64,000 nt of DNA, taken from contig JALJCO010007076.1 in the NCBI GenBank assembly GCA_023101725.1, forward strand, positions 682,001 to 746,000. Direction: 5' to 3'. Position 1 is the stretch's first letter. Every line of letters starts with the position of its first letter. The notes beneath the pieces are model-generated. The model was not told the origin of the DNA, did no database searches, and saw only the letters and a list, made by a program, of their open reading frames with translations. Of the stretch, positions 37,013 through 49,549 are shown piece by piece. The position numbers and the translations under genes are program-made. The stretch comes from Atherinomorus stipes (taxonomy: Eukaryota; Chordata; Actinopteri; Atheriniformes; Atherinidae).

Positions 37013-40000
37013 TGTTTTAGGGTTAAAGAGAGCATATTATGTTTTGCATTTTTAGTGTTATAGCTCACTTTTTTAACGTTTTCTGTTTTTGTACAGTGAC
37101 CTTGGGTGCTTTGATAAAGTGATTTTCAATTTCCATTTATTATTATTATTATTATTGTAACAAATTGCATGATGGGAAAAATGCTGAAAGAATCTAGTTG
37201 TAGTATTGTAAAGTGACCCTGCAAGATTCACAGTCTTTGTAAAATCTTATTCTCAGACTAGGCTAAGACTAAAATCTCTTTTGATGTGAGCTGGTGTGAG
37301 ATGTTAATTTTCCAAGAGTCTTTTTTTCAAAGTCTTCTAATGTAAGGGAACCATAAGTGTGCACAGCTTAACATACTATACTTACCAACAATGCTGTTGT
37401 CACTGGAGGATTGTGGTTGACTGCAGTATACAGTATGTAAAGCTTTCACCGTTGCTTCCTGCGTCACCTTACTTCAATCTGTCTAAATTACTAAAGAGAA
37501 ATAATGGCATTCATTAGGGTTGTTTGCATTTTTAGCACAGCAGTGGTGTCCTGAAAAGAGCATTAATTTCCACCCAAAGGAAACGGGTGGGGAAAAAAAA
37601 GAAACTACAAATCGAACAAAGGACAAAATAGCTGCTAACTTTTGTCAAACTAAATTAAGCTTAATAACTTACAGTAACTGGTGAACGCCAAACCAGAAGT
37701 GTTGTGACTCTATATTACAGATATCTATTTTTCCATTAATTTACTTATGGGATATAAATGGGTTAGCAGGCCACAGGCCAGTAGAAGTTAATAACTAAAT
37801 GTTGATTTACCTACATGACTGGACCTCCCATGGATTTCCTCTCAAACACCTGCATTTCAAATCTGTTCTTGATCACTTTAAGTTAACTGAACCAAATTCC
37901 CTCTTCATATGTGCTTCCAGATCCCCTTAAACCTTCTGCAGAAGGTAAAGGGTGATGCATATCTTTGGAGAGAGGTGGAGAGTACATATGAGGTCAGCCA
38001 ATAGCTAATTCTAATGGTAACGGCTTGTAGCACACTGTGGCACCTTCCAGCCAGTTCTTCCTCATGAGAACAGCTTTTGTTTTCTATTTAATGTTCATCT
38101 GCATCTTACCTCATACATATGTGAAGTTTTTTGTTTAGAGACAAACTACCATAGCAGATGAAGTTGGATTGAAGGATTATTAAGATTCATTCAGCAAGCT
38201 CTGTTTTCTGCTGTTATAATGAGCTGGTCCGGGGCCCAAGCCCTTGGGAGCAGTATAATCACAGTTTAATGAGCTGTGTCAGGATCAGCACTGAGGGCTG
38301 AGGGATTTAGAGAGTTCCTGACAAGGCTGCAGGCCTTACCTGTTACCCCAAATGCTCCCATTACAGAACATCTGGATTTAATGGCAATAAAACACATCTT
38401 GTGTGACTGTTATTTACGCTAGCATTAGATTTTCCTCATCCAGCTCATATTTGGTTGCAGAAAGCCTTCAGTTGTTTCCTTTCAATTTAGCAGAAGTTCT
38501 TAAACTTTTATTTGTGTACTGATACTTTTTCACTTGCAAGGCACATATTCTCTAGTCTATAGCTTAAATGCTAAACATATTTTGGAGACTTAAGTTTTAA
38601 TAGCAGTGGCTCACTCATATCATAATGCTATCAGCAAGGCCGTAGCATTTAAGCTTTTGATATACTAGCACACACAGACAAATTTGTTTCATTGCAGTTA
38701 GTAATGAATTTTCTTGACTTTTATGAGCATAACATTTACCTTAGATTTGCGCTGAATTTGTACTAAAGCTGTTGCTTTGGTAAGCCAGTGGATAAATTCA
38801 TGTTATTTTACAACTTGTATGTAGTTGTAACAGTCATCTGCACACATGTACTATAACACTGATTTGTTCTGTACACTCTGCCACTTTTGTTTCTAGAAAA
38901 ATAGTGTCCACAATATCTAGAATAACATAACTGGGAAAACTACAACTATGTATCCCACTTAAGCTGCCTGCAGAGTACTTTCAGTTATGGTCAGAGCATG
39001 CAAGCAGACCATCAGTTACTTTCATATCAAACACGGGAATGCAAAATGGATTAATTGGTTGATTTAAGCATCAGATAGTACTTTGATTTACCAGCTGAAA
39101 CAACACATGCTATTTAATATTACATTTCAAAGACAGAATGACTATTCAATCTGACATGTGTACATGTTATCTATAATATCATGGTCTCCATAACCAGGTC
39201 AAGAGATATCTTGGCTCTGACTAGAAAGAGACCTTCCCTGGAGACAGCTCTGAGCCACCAACAGACAAAATGCATTAAAGGACAGAGTCTTTATTTGTAC
39301 AAGTGTTTCACATAAGGCCACTGCCAGACATACTTCTGAATGAGACTAAATGTAGGAGGATTTTTGGAATCACAAATTCTTCCACTCTAAAGAGTCCTGT
39401 CAGATCTTCAGACACGTGCCTCACTTCTTAGGAATTTATCTGCAGGGGCTACTGAGCCATGTTTATACTCTTGCATTTCTACGTTCAGACAGGTTCTATT
39501 CTCTCCCCCCCCCCCCCCCCCCCCTCCTTGCTTGGGTTTTTAAATCAGCCAGCAATGGGTATTAATAATTGTGCAGGTGACGGTAGCTTGGAGATCATCG
39601 GTGTAACTGGCGACTCTTTAACCTCTGGACCACACACTTTCAGGTTTATTCAAACTTTCAACATCTTACTGATTGTGAAAGCTTCAGAAATGTAAACTGC
39701 ATTTTTGCAGGGCGGGCCAGGTTCTCCTGTTGACTACTGTTGCTCTCCCCTCTTATCTCTGGGTCTGCAAGACAGAAGACAGAAATCAACAGTATGAACA
39801 ATCACACACCACACTGAAGAACTTCTACATAGTAATTGATAACATGTGTTAAAGAAGGAAACTTGATACTAAGCGAGAGTACAACTCAAACACAAACCAC
39901 CTGCTGTGGTTTTTGGAGAGAAAGAAGTTTATCTCCCACCACAGCGGAGGCCATTCTGACTCCAGCGGTTCAAATAAGGATACACTGGCCACAGTCCACA

Positions 40001-41534
40001 AGTCAGTCAATCAGCCTGTTCAGTCTAAGGTCCAAAATTAAAAAGGTTTGGCCAAAATGCCTTTGCAGCACCAGAAAATATTCACTTCAAAATACAGTCT
40101 CAGAGAAAAAGCTTTTGGGGATGTTTAAAGTTTCAACTCCACAAGTGTTTTACAAGTGCAATTTTCTTTACTTTTTCCTTGAGTGCTATTTAACAAAGTC
40201 TTACTTTTCTCCAGTAATTGGTCATCTAATTTTGGAGCTAAATGTTCAAGTATTCATAGAGTTTTGCAGCCAAACTGATTCAAGTGTCATTTAGAAAATT
40301 TCATTAAATGTTCTCAATCTGCTCTTTAGTCATATCCAAGTTTATGACAAGGTACAATTTCACCGTACTTTCCATCACAACAAGTTTTTCTCCCTTTTAG
40401 ACAACTTTGTACACATCATTTCATAGAGCTGCAGAACATCCTGGTGAGATTTAGCTGGAACCTCAGCACTGTCTCTGTCTGTTTTGTAGAGAAAACCCGG
40501 CCTGCCTGAGATGACTGCCAGCTACCGCACACACACAACTGTGCTTGTCACTCCCAGGACGCAACACAGTCAGTGGCTTGGACAGTACACAGATAAGATA
40601 ATACGCAGCCCAGCCACTTCCCTCTTTCCCACATTTGTCAAAACAAGGTCCCGCTACCTCAAGCTAACTGTAGAGCAACTCATACACAGCTTGCTGCTCA
40701 GGTTCATACTAAGACTGATTGGCTGACTAATTATCTGAAAGTAAACTCCTTATTTTTAAGTCCAACACTTTTTTTTGTGTTCTCGTAATGATGAGGACAG
40801 CATGAGAAGCTGGTTCACAAAACTGCATGTCATGTGAGAAGGATAAGTGTAATTTGTAAAGCACAATGTTATGTTGCTGGTAAGCAAAACGATTTTAAAC
40901 CAAAACAAACCTCTGCTGTATTTGTCCGGGCACGGCGAGCTGACTGTTACTCTTTCATAGTGCACTCATGTTTTTTGTTCTTCCAAAATTTAGCGTGGAA
41001 GCTGTTCTGAAGGGTCAGTCAGGGAGCTTCATCCCCTTGTGATATTTAAGCTGCATCAAAGTTCAGCAAAGAGCATGCTAGGACTTTTAGACTCAAGAGT
41101 TTAAATATGCATCTCATTATAGCGTTGTTATTCTGTGCAGATATTCTGGACTGCAGAGTCCAGTATGTCAGTGGGGCTCTAGCAAAAACTGTCAGATGAG
41201 TGCCAAAGCTTTAAAGTTTCGAACTCTATATTTGAAGACCTTTATATCATCATGTTACACACATGAATGATTTTGGATCAAATCACTGCCAGTTCTTTGT
41301 TGTCTTTTCTTCATCTGTTAGCAAATGTTGCAAAGCTTAAATCAGGCTGAGAAAATTACAGAATGTTTTTACTTCTTAATGCCGGCTGTATTGGTTATTA
41401 CACTGTGGGTTTTTTTTTTACCCTTGACAGTAAGTTGCAAAAGTGAGAAAATTACTCCACCCCACTGCAAAACAGAAGGTGTCATACAGGAAGCACATCA
41501 TTCGCAGCACATGTGGGCAGCACATCACCTTGAT
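37013..41534. other. Non-coding stretch with an (ATT)n array and poly-C tract
   Basis: An (ATT)n microsatellite lies at 37136-37156 and a C20 tract at 39505-39524. No exon, domain or known repeat is otherwise recognised. Short open frames look like chance. Confidence 0.5.
39505..39524 (+). repeat. Poly-C tract (C20)
   Basis: Twenty consecutive C after a CTCT lead-in. Its length is uncertain because such runs are error-prone. Confidence 0.9.
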
Positions 41535-43350
41535 GTTTATTCGTTTATTCAGTGTTAAGATCTCTATTAGCTTCCACAAAGTGGTTGCTAGTCTTCCTGG
41601 GATCCTCAAAAACAGTTTAAAATGACTATTTACATCGCATGACAAATTTTTAGAAAGAAGCACAATGAACATACATTACAAAAATACAATAATACAATAA
41701 TAATGAGTCAACCCATAAAAACATAAACACATTCATAAGAACCACGTAGTGTCTTTTTATTCTCTGTATAAACACCTTTTCATGGTGTTGGTTTTTGGCC
41801 TTGGGACAGCCAAGGAACCCATGGTCACCTGGCGAGTCCCATAGCCGTGACAGCAACCACAATAAGCGAGCTTTTTAGATAGAAAAGCGGGCTTTCTGTT
41901 TGACAGCACACTGTACATGAACATCGGACGACTCACTTGTGGTTTTGCCTCTACCGTTAAAACAGCTTCCTGTGCATATCCTGCACGTTGGTCTTAAAAG
42001 GACAGTGGAGCACAACTCTAGCTACTCTATTCATTTCTGTATGCTTTTGTGCAGCATTGGACCACTCTACAGGGCAGTAATGCAGTTGAGGCAGTACAAT
42101 GCTTTGAATGACTGTTTTTAGAACAGGAGTTGGACAGTAAACTCAACATTTTCTTGCCATAGCCATACCTTTACCCATCATGCTAACTATATGATTAATT
42201 TGGTCTGACCAAGATAATGATTGCTCTAATCTGATAACCAACAGCTTGATTTTTTTTTAAAACTTGTTCCACAAGTGTTCGCTCTAATGACAGATGAAGA
42301 GCATAGGTTTCTGATTGAACACATCTTTTGTTAAATTCATTTTGTTTTAGATGTGTTGAGAACTCATTTATTCATTTTCACCCATCCTGCCCTGTTAAAC
42401 TGATCCTGTAGAGTACTGATCAAGTCTGATATTGTTGTTGAGAAAGAAAAGAGAGTAGCATCAGCACACATAACCATATGACCATTTTTAAAGGTACAGT
42501 CGGTGTCCCCCCCACCGTTTCTGTTTGCAAACAACAGTATTCAAATTGAGCGCCCCTCCCTCTCAGGCTAATGGCCGCCTTGTCCTTCAGCCTATTCAGC
42601 TTCAAGCCTCTCCTTCAGAGCTCAGAAGCGGGTGAAAGCCAAACTAATATTAACCCTGGTTTTCCAACGTGCACTATCTAAAGCTCTTACCTTTTCTTCG
42701 GTGCATCTGCCGTTTTACTTTCTTTTTTTTCCTTCGAGAGTTCGAGTGACTGGTGTCTGCTCCAATCATGAGCTTATTCCCACAACGTCATGCCCTTAGC
42801 TCTGTCATTGGCTGGCGATATAAACAGAAATCTCCACCCAGAAACGTCCCGACCAGACCATAGCAAAGCGAAAGAGCGAATTACAGCCAGGGGGAGAGGG
42901 AGTTGCATTCAAGCTCATCACTGTACGCAAGTAAAGGCTCAAAGGCACGATTTGAGATGGATTTCATTTGCACAAATCTAACGTTTATTTTCAGGGGGGA
43001 AACTTCGGACTCTAGCTTTAAATATCATGGGTAAATCATTTATGAATATAGAAAATAAGAGCCCAGCTTCCTTGAGGGAAACCACATGATTTTATTTTAG
43101 TATCTGACAGACTTCCATTAAAAAACACTTGTTGCACACGACTGGGGAGATAAAAATGTATCCGCTCAAGTGCTGTTTGAGAAAAACCATATAATTCCAG
43201 CTTCTCAATGAAAATAGTATTGTCAATAACGTCAAAAACTGCCATGAAGTCTTATACAGTTCCTACTAACTTCTTTTCATCCAAGGCCATTAGCCACTCA
43301 TCTGTCTTGTGCACCAGAGCATCTTAATGTGCTGCCCAGTCAACCAAATT
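41535..43350 (-). mobile_element. Decayed LINE interrupted by a MITE
   Basis: On the minus strand, 43250-43040 encodes the reverse-transcriptase motif AVFDVIDNTIFIEKLELYGF and VQQVFFNGSLSDTKIKSCGF-PQGS. Reading resumes on the other side of the MITE at about 42487 with a degraded active-site region and NKMNLTKDVFNQKP-like sequence. The 3' end (about 41640-41535) has the TATTAGCTTCCAC...CTAGTCTTCCTGGGATCCTC tail common to a fish LINE family (recollection). Many stops; dead. Confidence 0.8.
42488..43021 (-). mobile_element. TTAA-flanked MITE, family 1 copy B, nested in a LINE
   Basis: The ends are TTAA|AGGTACAGTCGG and, inverted, TTAA|AGCTAGAGTCCG. The interior matches 2692-3245 in the opposite orientation. 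The start-codon position of copy A is ACG here (ADAPKK frame), but the adjacent splice donor GTAAGA (donor GT at 42689-42690, minus strand) is intact. It splits the LINE reading frame, so it inserted after the LINE. Confidence 0.85.
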
Positions 43351-46300
43351 CAGAACTAAATTCAGATAACAAATATGATTACATTACATTCTTTAGCTTA
43401 TGTCTTTCCACAGAAAAGTTAAGATAACAGTATAAAAAAAGACAGGCCTACATTTCATGTTTCACACATTTACAACCCGGAAGAACCAAAACATAGTTAC
43501 TAAGCTAACCATGGACATAGCAGCAATGCAATGCCTCATACCTACCATGCAAAGACCCTCGGTCCTCGTCATGCTAGTTTCCTGTTTGTTTTTATCAGTG
43601 CTCCCAGTTTGGGGCTTTTTCCCCAGGATTTCCGGATGTTTAGTGTAGTTTCTGCACTTCTCAACTCTGAACTGTTCTTTGATCTAACCTGTTCTGCCTG
43701 AGTTGTTTGGGTTACATCAGTTCGTGAGTGTTTTGGGCCATCACCTGTCTTTGGTGTCTTTTGGCTCTCTCAAGTAAAAAATATTAATTGTTGGATCTCA
43801 TTTTAGTGTTCGACCACTGGGCAAATTAACGAAACCGCGACATAAATAATATTTATTCCCGCTATTTTTATGTTTCCTAAAACCATGGAAGTTCTCAAGG
43901 TTGAAACATGTCAAATCGTCATTTTAAAGGGAAACTGTTGACCTTGATGCTGCTTTCCAAGTGTCCTTCTGGTTTGGTGCAGAATTACTCAAATATACAC
44001 AGTATGCATTTCTGCTGAGTAGGTTTATGTGTTTAGTGTAGCATTTCTCTCTTTAAATTTCCAAATCACTGTGGAGCGATTTTCTTTAGCGGCTCAGATG
44101 ACACCTGGAATTTTATCAAATCTGCACTCAGGAGACATGGGAAAGAACAAAAACGTACTGTCTTACACACACACACACACGTATGCACATACACTCTCAC
44201 ACACATCTTTTTTAATACAGTAAGATTCCAATCTATTTGCCATGTGTTTGGGAACTTTCCCCGCCAACTTTTACCAGTCCTCCGTCTCTCCTTACTGAGC
44301 TTCTCAAATCATGTAAAGTGAATACATGTCGAATATATTTCAGTCCTCATTTTTTACTATAATGGATTTTTTTGCATTAAAAGCGTCAGACTGTATTACA
44401 TCACTTTGAGGTGCAGACCTATATTCTCTGACCTACAATAACTGACTCAGTGACATCTGCGATCTCCACAAGTGGAAAAATGTCTGCCATGAATTTTTCC
44501 AGAACTCTCCAGACCTATGTTGGGTAAAAACCTACAGGATTACAAATCACTGTGGAGACTAGCTGAAGTGGAAAATGAAGAGGACCAAAATAAGGCAGAA
44601 GTATGTTATTTTCATCCTTGCACATGTTCCTTTCCTGTCATCTTAAATGGAGGGCAGCATAAACCAGTTATATTTATTTAAAGCAAATGTTATATATATT
44701 CAGAAGTTTTACAGTAGTTAAGAAGCCTGAAAAAAGTGTGTTATAGCTTCTTTTCAAGACTTTATCTATAAACATAACAGAAAAGAATACATAGCACACT
44801 GAGAGGTAATATAGACAAAAAAAAAACCACACCTGAGTGGAAGCATAGATTATCCAACAGAAGAAATCTGTCTTTTGACATATCTGGAGAAAAATAAGCA
44901 TGACCACCTTGAGATAAGCAAGTCTAATTCTCTGGAATAAACACAGGGTGATGAATGGCTGAGTGACAGCTTCAAGACAAAGCCTATTTGTACGGGTGTA
45001 CTTCTTCATGGCAACATTACTCACAAGCAGCTAGTACAGTTGTCAAGTAATTTTCCCTCTCCGCAAATAGCAGCTCTCTCTCAACACCCTCAGTATGCTT
45101 CAAGTGTCTGCACATTAGGCCCTATATTGCAAACACATCTAATTACTGCACTTAGAAAACTTATAGTCAGCATGACCAAATATGGGACCTTATTTATTGG
45201 ATAAGAGAGCTAATGTACACAAATAACAAAATACTGCCTTGAGTTAATACTTGAATACAAATAACACATAAAAAGTCATAGTCAAACATAGACGTGATGG
45301 TAATATAAACCATGTGGTACTGTATATTTTCCCTCTTTATAGTGAGCTGTAATTATCAGTCAAGCTGTTTTAATGTCACGTTGTCCACTGTAAAACGACG
45401 TTGCAGTGCCATCGCAGGTATAAGATCACATTTCATCTAGATTATCTCTCTAACAGATGGTAGACTTTACAGGAAAGGATATTATGATTGTTGTGGACTC
45501 TTAACTGGCAGCCACATTGTTCATTTTGGCATGCGCGCAAGACACTGAGCGGACTGAAGATGACGTAGGAGCATGCACAAAAAGAAGGTTGTGCACACAG
45601 TGCGTACATGTGAATGTGCGTAGTTGCACATGCATGTTTTCACAAGACTTTTTGCCCGTAAAAGGGTAATGTCTGTCAGTGGAACCACTTTGTGGCTCAG
45701 CCTGAATTATATAAACAGATTCTCAATAAAAAAGTTGGTATATTTTGCGCAAAATCATGTGGTATCATTGAACTTTATCTACCTACAAGTAAATGTTTAT
45801 TTTGTATATTCTGTAAATCATCAGAACTTGCAAGGGGGAACACCAAAACATTCAGGGAAGACATCCATGTTCCCCAAGCGGTGCATCCCAATGACTTTGT
45901 TTGGCCTTTCTGATCTAACACAAGGTTGGTTGTTTTCAATTTATTCATATGTCCACGACATGTTCTAGATGAACATACTTGAACTGTCATACGGTCTTGT
46001 TACCATCTACAATAGGCTTGTATTCAGGAGGACAAACACATAGTGTATCTCTTGCTATCTGAGCCGTAACATTTGAGAAGCTGCAATATTTGACAAAATG
46101 CAGGAACACTCCAGTAACAGAACTACCTCCATGCATACCAACATAACTGTTTAACTACCTCCATCCTGGGTGTGAAATAGTTATGTACCCTACTTCATAA
46201 CCTACGGTTTGTGTGGACTTCCCTATATGTCATGGCATGCTGATGCAGAACACATTCACACAAAGAAGATACTGTAATACATATGGCCTGTAACTCGATC

Positions 46301-49300
46301 TTGCTCTTGCAAAGACAATAACCATTATTCTGCCACTGTTGCTGTTTGGTTGATTCTTTTGTGTTTTCATAATTGTGTGTAATTGTGTATAATTGTGTAA
46401 ATTCATATTGTATTTACCATCTTCTTGCATGCTGTTTTTCTGCTCTGCTTTGCAATAATTTTCCAGTGAAGTCAGCTTTTGGACACTGCCTTTTTATTTT
46501 TATCTAAACTGAACATCTTCTGTGAAGATCTGTGAATTTTAAGCTTAAATTAAACAGATCAATCATCTTGTGCACAAGTAATCCTACAAAGAAACGTGAT
46601 ATGTACATTTGTCCACACATCCAAATGATGGTACATGTCTCAGGTTCAGAAATTGTAAGATGGTATTGACAGCCTCCTAGGTCCATTAAGTGATATGAAA
46701 ATCTAATCTAAATGTTTTGGAGTTTTTGGTTCCTCCTCTAACCCTAACCAACCATGACTTGTATGAAAAGTAACACTTGGTAAGAGGCCTAAACTTGATT
46801 CTGTGACTCACCTTCAAAGAATGAAATAAAACAAAAAATAATTTAATCAGTCGTAGGGAGAAATTATAAAGCAATTCTATAATTTTGATGATACTTTTCT
46901 GCAATTTGCAATGGCATACATGTTTATACATTTTAAAAAACATTCGGTATTTAGGGACGTTTTTGCACATGGTTTGCAAAAATATCCATGTTACACTAAA
47001 ATAGGTATAAATAGGCATATAACAATGTATCTGTTACAGAGTCTGTGGTGCAGTTATTAGGAGTACAAACCCCAGATCTAAGGCAGAAGTTACATTATGT
47101 CCACAAATGCAAACCTTATGAAAAGAGATGAGTCGACAAACTGACATTTCCAGACCAGACCAGACCACCCTGGAACTAGTCTAACAAAGAATCCCTTGCC
47201 TCGGCTCCATGTGTGCATGTCTATGTTTGTTCATGTCCTCTCTGCTGGCTCCAGACAGACTCGTCTTCTTGCTGATGTTAAGATGGTAATTTTTTTAAAA
47301 AATGACCCTTTAAAGGGTCTTTTAAACTGAATGAATGAGTGAAAGAAAAGACAAAGTGGGAAAGCAGAGAATTCTAACCTTTGTCATCAGTTGCCTTAAC
47401 AAATGGTTTTGTAATAGTGGTGTGGAAAAACTTGGACACGTACAAGAGACCGCATGCAGACAGGCCTGACTAGCTCACCCTCAGGCCTGGATATCTATGT
47501 GTGTGGCCTGAGCTTGAGGCCCCCCCACACCTACCCATCTTCTTTCTTCCTCTTTTTCAAGTTCTGTTTCTGAGCCTCACCCATTTTCTCAATTCAACAA
47601 TGGAGATTAGTGAAAATCAGAGGGCACAAAAACAGGTCAAACACCCAACTAATGCTTTATATGTTCAGCAAATCTTTCGGCCCACTTACTCCCCTCTAGC
47701 TTATAACTTGCATCCATGGTTTTCAAACTTTTAAGTTAATAAGCAGCAGGGAAATGAAAACTTTTCTCTCCACCCACCTTGTCTCTCTCCTTTTTTACAG
47801 AGTCACCACTTCTCTGTCCCCCTGACTTGCTGTTATAGTCTCCATATGCTCCACCTCCTCCAAAGGGGGGAAATGATTCAGACCCCTGGCATGCTTGGCA
47901 GGGCTGCAGCTGGACACTGCACCTGCAGTTTCAGAAAACAAGCCAATTGGTGAATGTTCAGTCCATATATGTGTGTGTGCACACGTGTGTGCAACCAGTC
48001 TTTCACACTCTCTTAAGTGACACCATTTTTCTTTGTTCCAATTTTTTGTCTTTTTTTCCCCCACTTTGTTTTTCCCCACACCTCTGCTCTCACACAGTCA
48101 ACAGGCAGGTTAAATCAGTGTGAAATGTTGTTTACATGGTCTTTGGGTGAGGTTGGAAATAGATTTCCAAAGTTCAAAAGTCCTGAATAATTTGTGCAAA
48201 ATTGCATCTGGCATCAATTGTCAAATCGACGTAGAGTTTCACCAAAATAGCTCTTGCTTGAGGCTTTTGGGTGTGTAAGTACAAAAAAGGTTAAAACAAA
48301 AAGTAACACTAGATGACATTACACATTTCTTTTTGATTTATGGCAAGTGATGCTTAGTTGCCACACCTCTGTGCCACCATAAACTACACCATAAATCATA
48401 TCATTAGCAGGAGCCACCTCAAGAGAGTTTGCAAAGTTGCAAGCCTTGAAATGAGGCCAATAAATCTCTGGATAGATTCCATAATTCAATTAGCGATAAT
48501 TGCTTCTGATAATACGAGGCATAGCTCATATTACCGTGCATGCATATGCTGCATGCTTGAGTCTTGCAGCAGGTTCTCACTTGCAGTTAGATACAGATAC
48601 AGATGGAATCCAGTCAGGTAACAGAGGTGTGTGAAAGTCACTTCATGGAGAAGATTAGAGTTTCAACAAGCTATTGTTGTTTCTAAGTGCCAGATAAGAG
48701 AGCTCTCTTTGACTGAGACGCAATGCATTCGTGCATTTGTTTGCATTGGTGAGAGATATTCAGCTGGAGGGGTTGCTGAAATACACCAGTGCAGGATGGA
48801 GGGTTTTGGGGGTCAACCCCTGCTGGCTGGAATTAATCAAAACCATAATTACTTTTGCACTAACAAGCCAGTTTTTTTTTTTCTTTTTTTCTGAACTTTA
48901 GCCAGGTGTTCAGCAGGAAACAGTATGTGACACTTTGGGTTTGGGGTTCGTGCATCTTTGCACGCACGCACACCCACTAAAAATACACAAAAAATCCTGG
49001 TTGAGCAAACACTGCAGCAGCCGTCAGTACTCTTCTTTCAGCACATTCATTCATCTTTGTAAGACGACTCCTGGCCTGCAGCACTGCAGCTTTCTCACCT
49101 TGAGAGCCAGATAGGAAGCTATGGTATGATTTTCACATTTGTTACTCTATGACAGCTCAACTGAACATGCATGTTTAAAAAAGTGGTTTCCAACTTGTTT
49201 AGCTGCAGCCTTCACTGACATTTGCTCCTTTTCTCCAAGTGTGCACACTTTCTACTCTGAAGTAGATACAATTGAACTCGGTTGATTGAATGTGGTGTGG

Positions 49301-49549
49301 AATAGAAGTCCAAACTTTTGAATTGTAGCATGCTGCAAGCTTAAAATGTGTCTATAAAAGTGGCTTAGTTAGACTGAAAATCAGGCTGACAAACAAAGCT
49401 TAAAAGAAAAATAGTCACCAAAAATTTTAACATACTTTTTTTTTTCTTTTGCATAACACTGGTAGTAGATTTTGGTTGCTTAAGCTACAGAAGTGGAAGA
49501 TTACAGTAGTAAAGGTCTAGCTCACACTTTGACTGGACACATTGCCATT
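43351..49549. other. Non-coding stretch with simple repeats
   Basis: An (AC)n run lies at 44165-44180. Alternating purine-pyrimidine sequence with several GCATGC/TGCACA words lies at about 45530-45640. A triple AATTGTGT repeat lies at about 46373-46400, and T-rich tracts near 48872. A patch at 48480-48515 has several TAATTG/ATAAT homeodomain-type words. No supported gene. Confidence 0.5.

Noticed and set aside
39836..40294. 152-codon plus-strand frame
   Set aside because: No family resemblance, high Ser/Thr/Gln composition as in random AT-rich translation, no exon signals.
43510..43648. Short frame MDIAAMQCLIPTMQRPSV... with a hydrophobic segment, possible small secreted peptide
   Set aside because: No splice, promoter or family support; the surrounding sequence resembles repeat-derived DNA, and a 45-codon frame is expected by chance.
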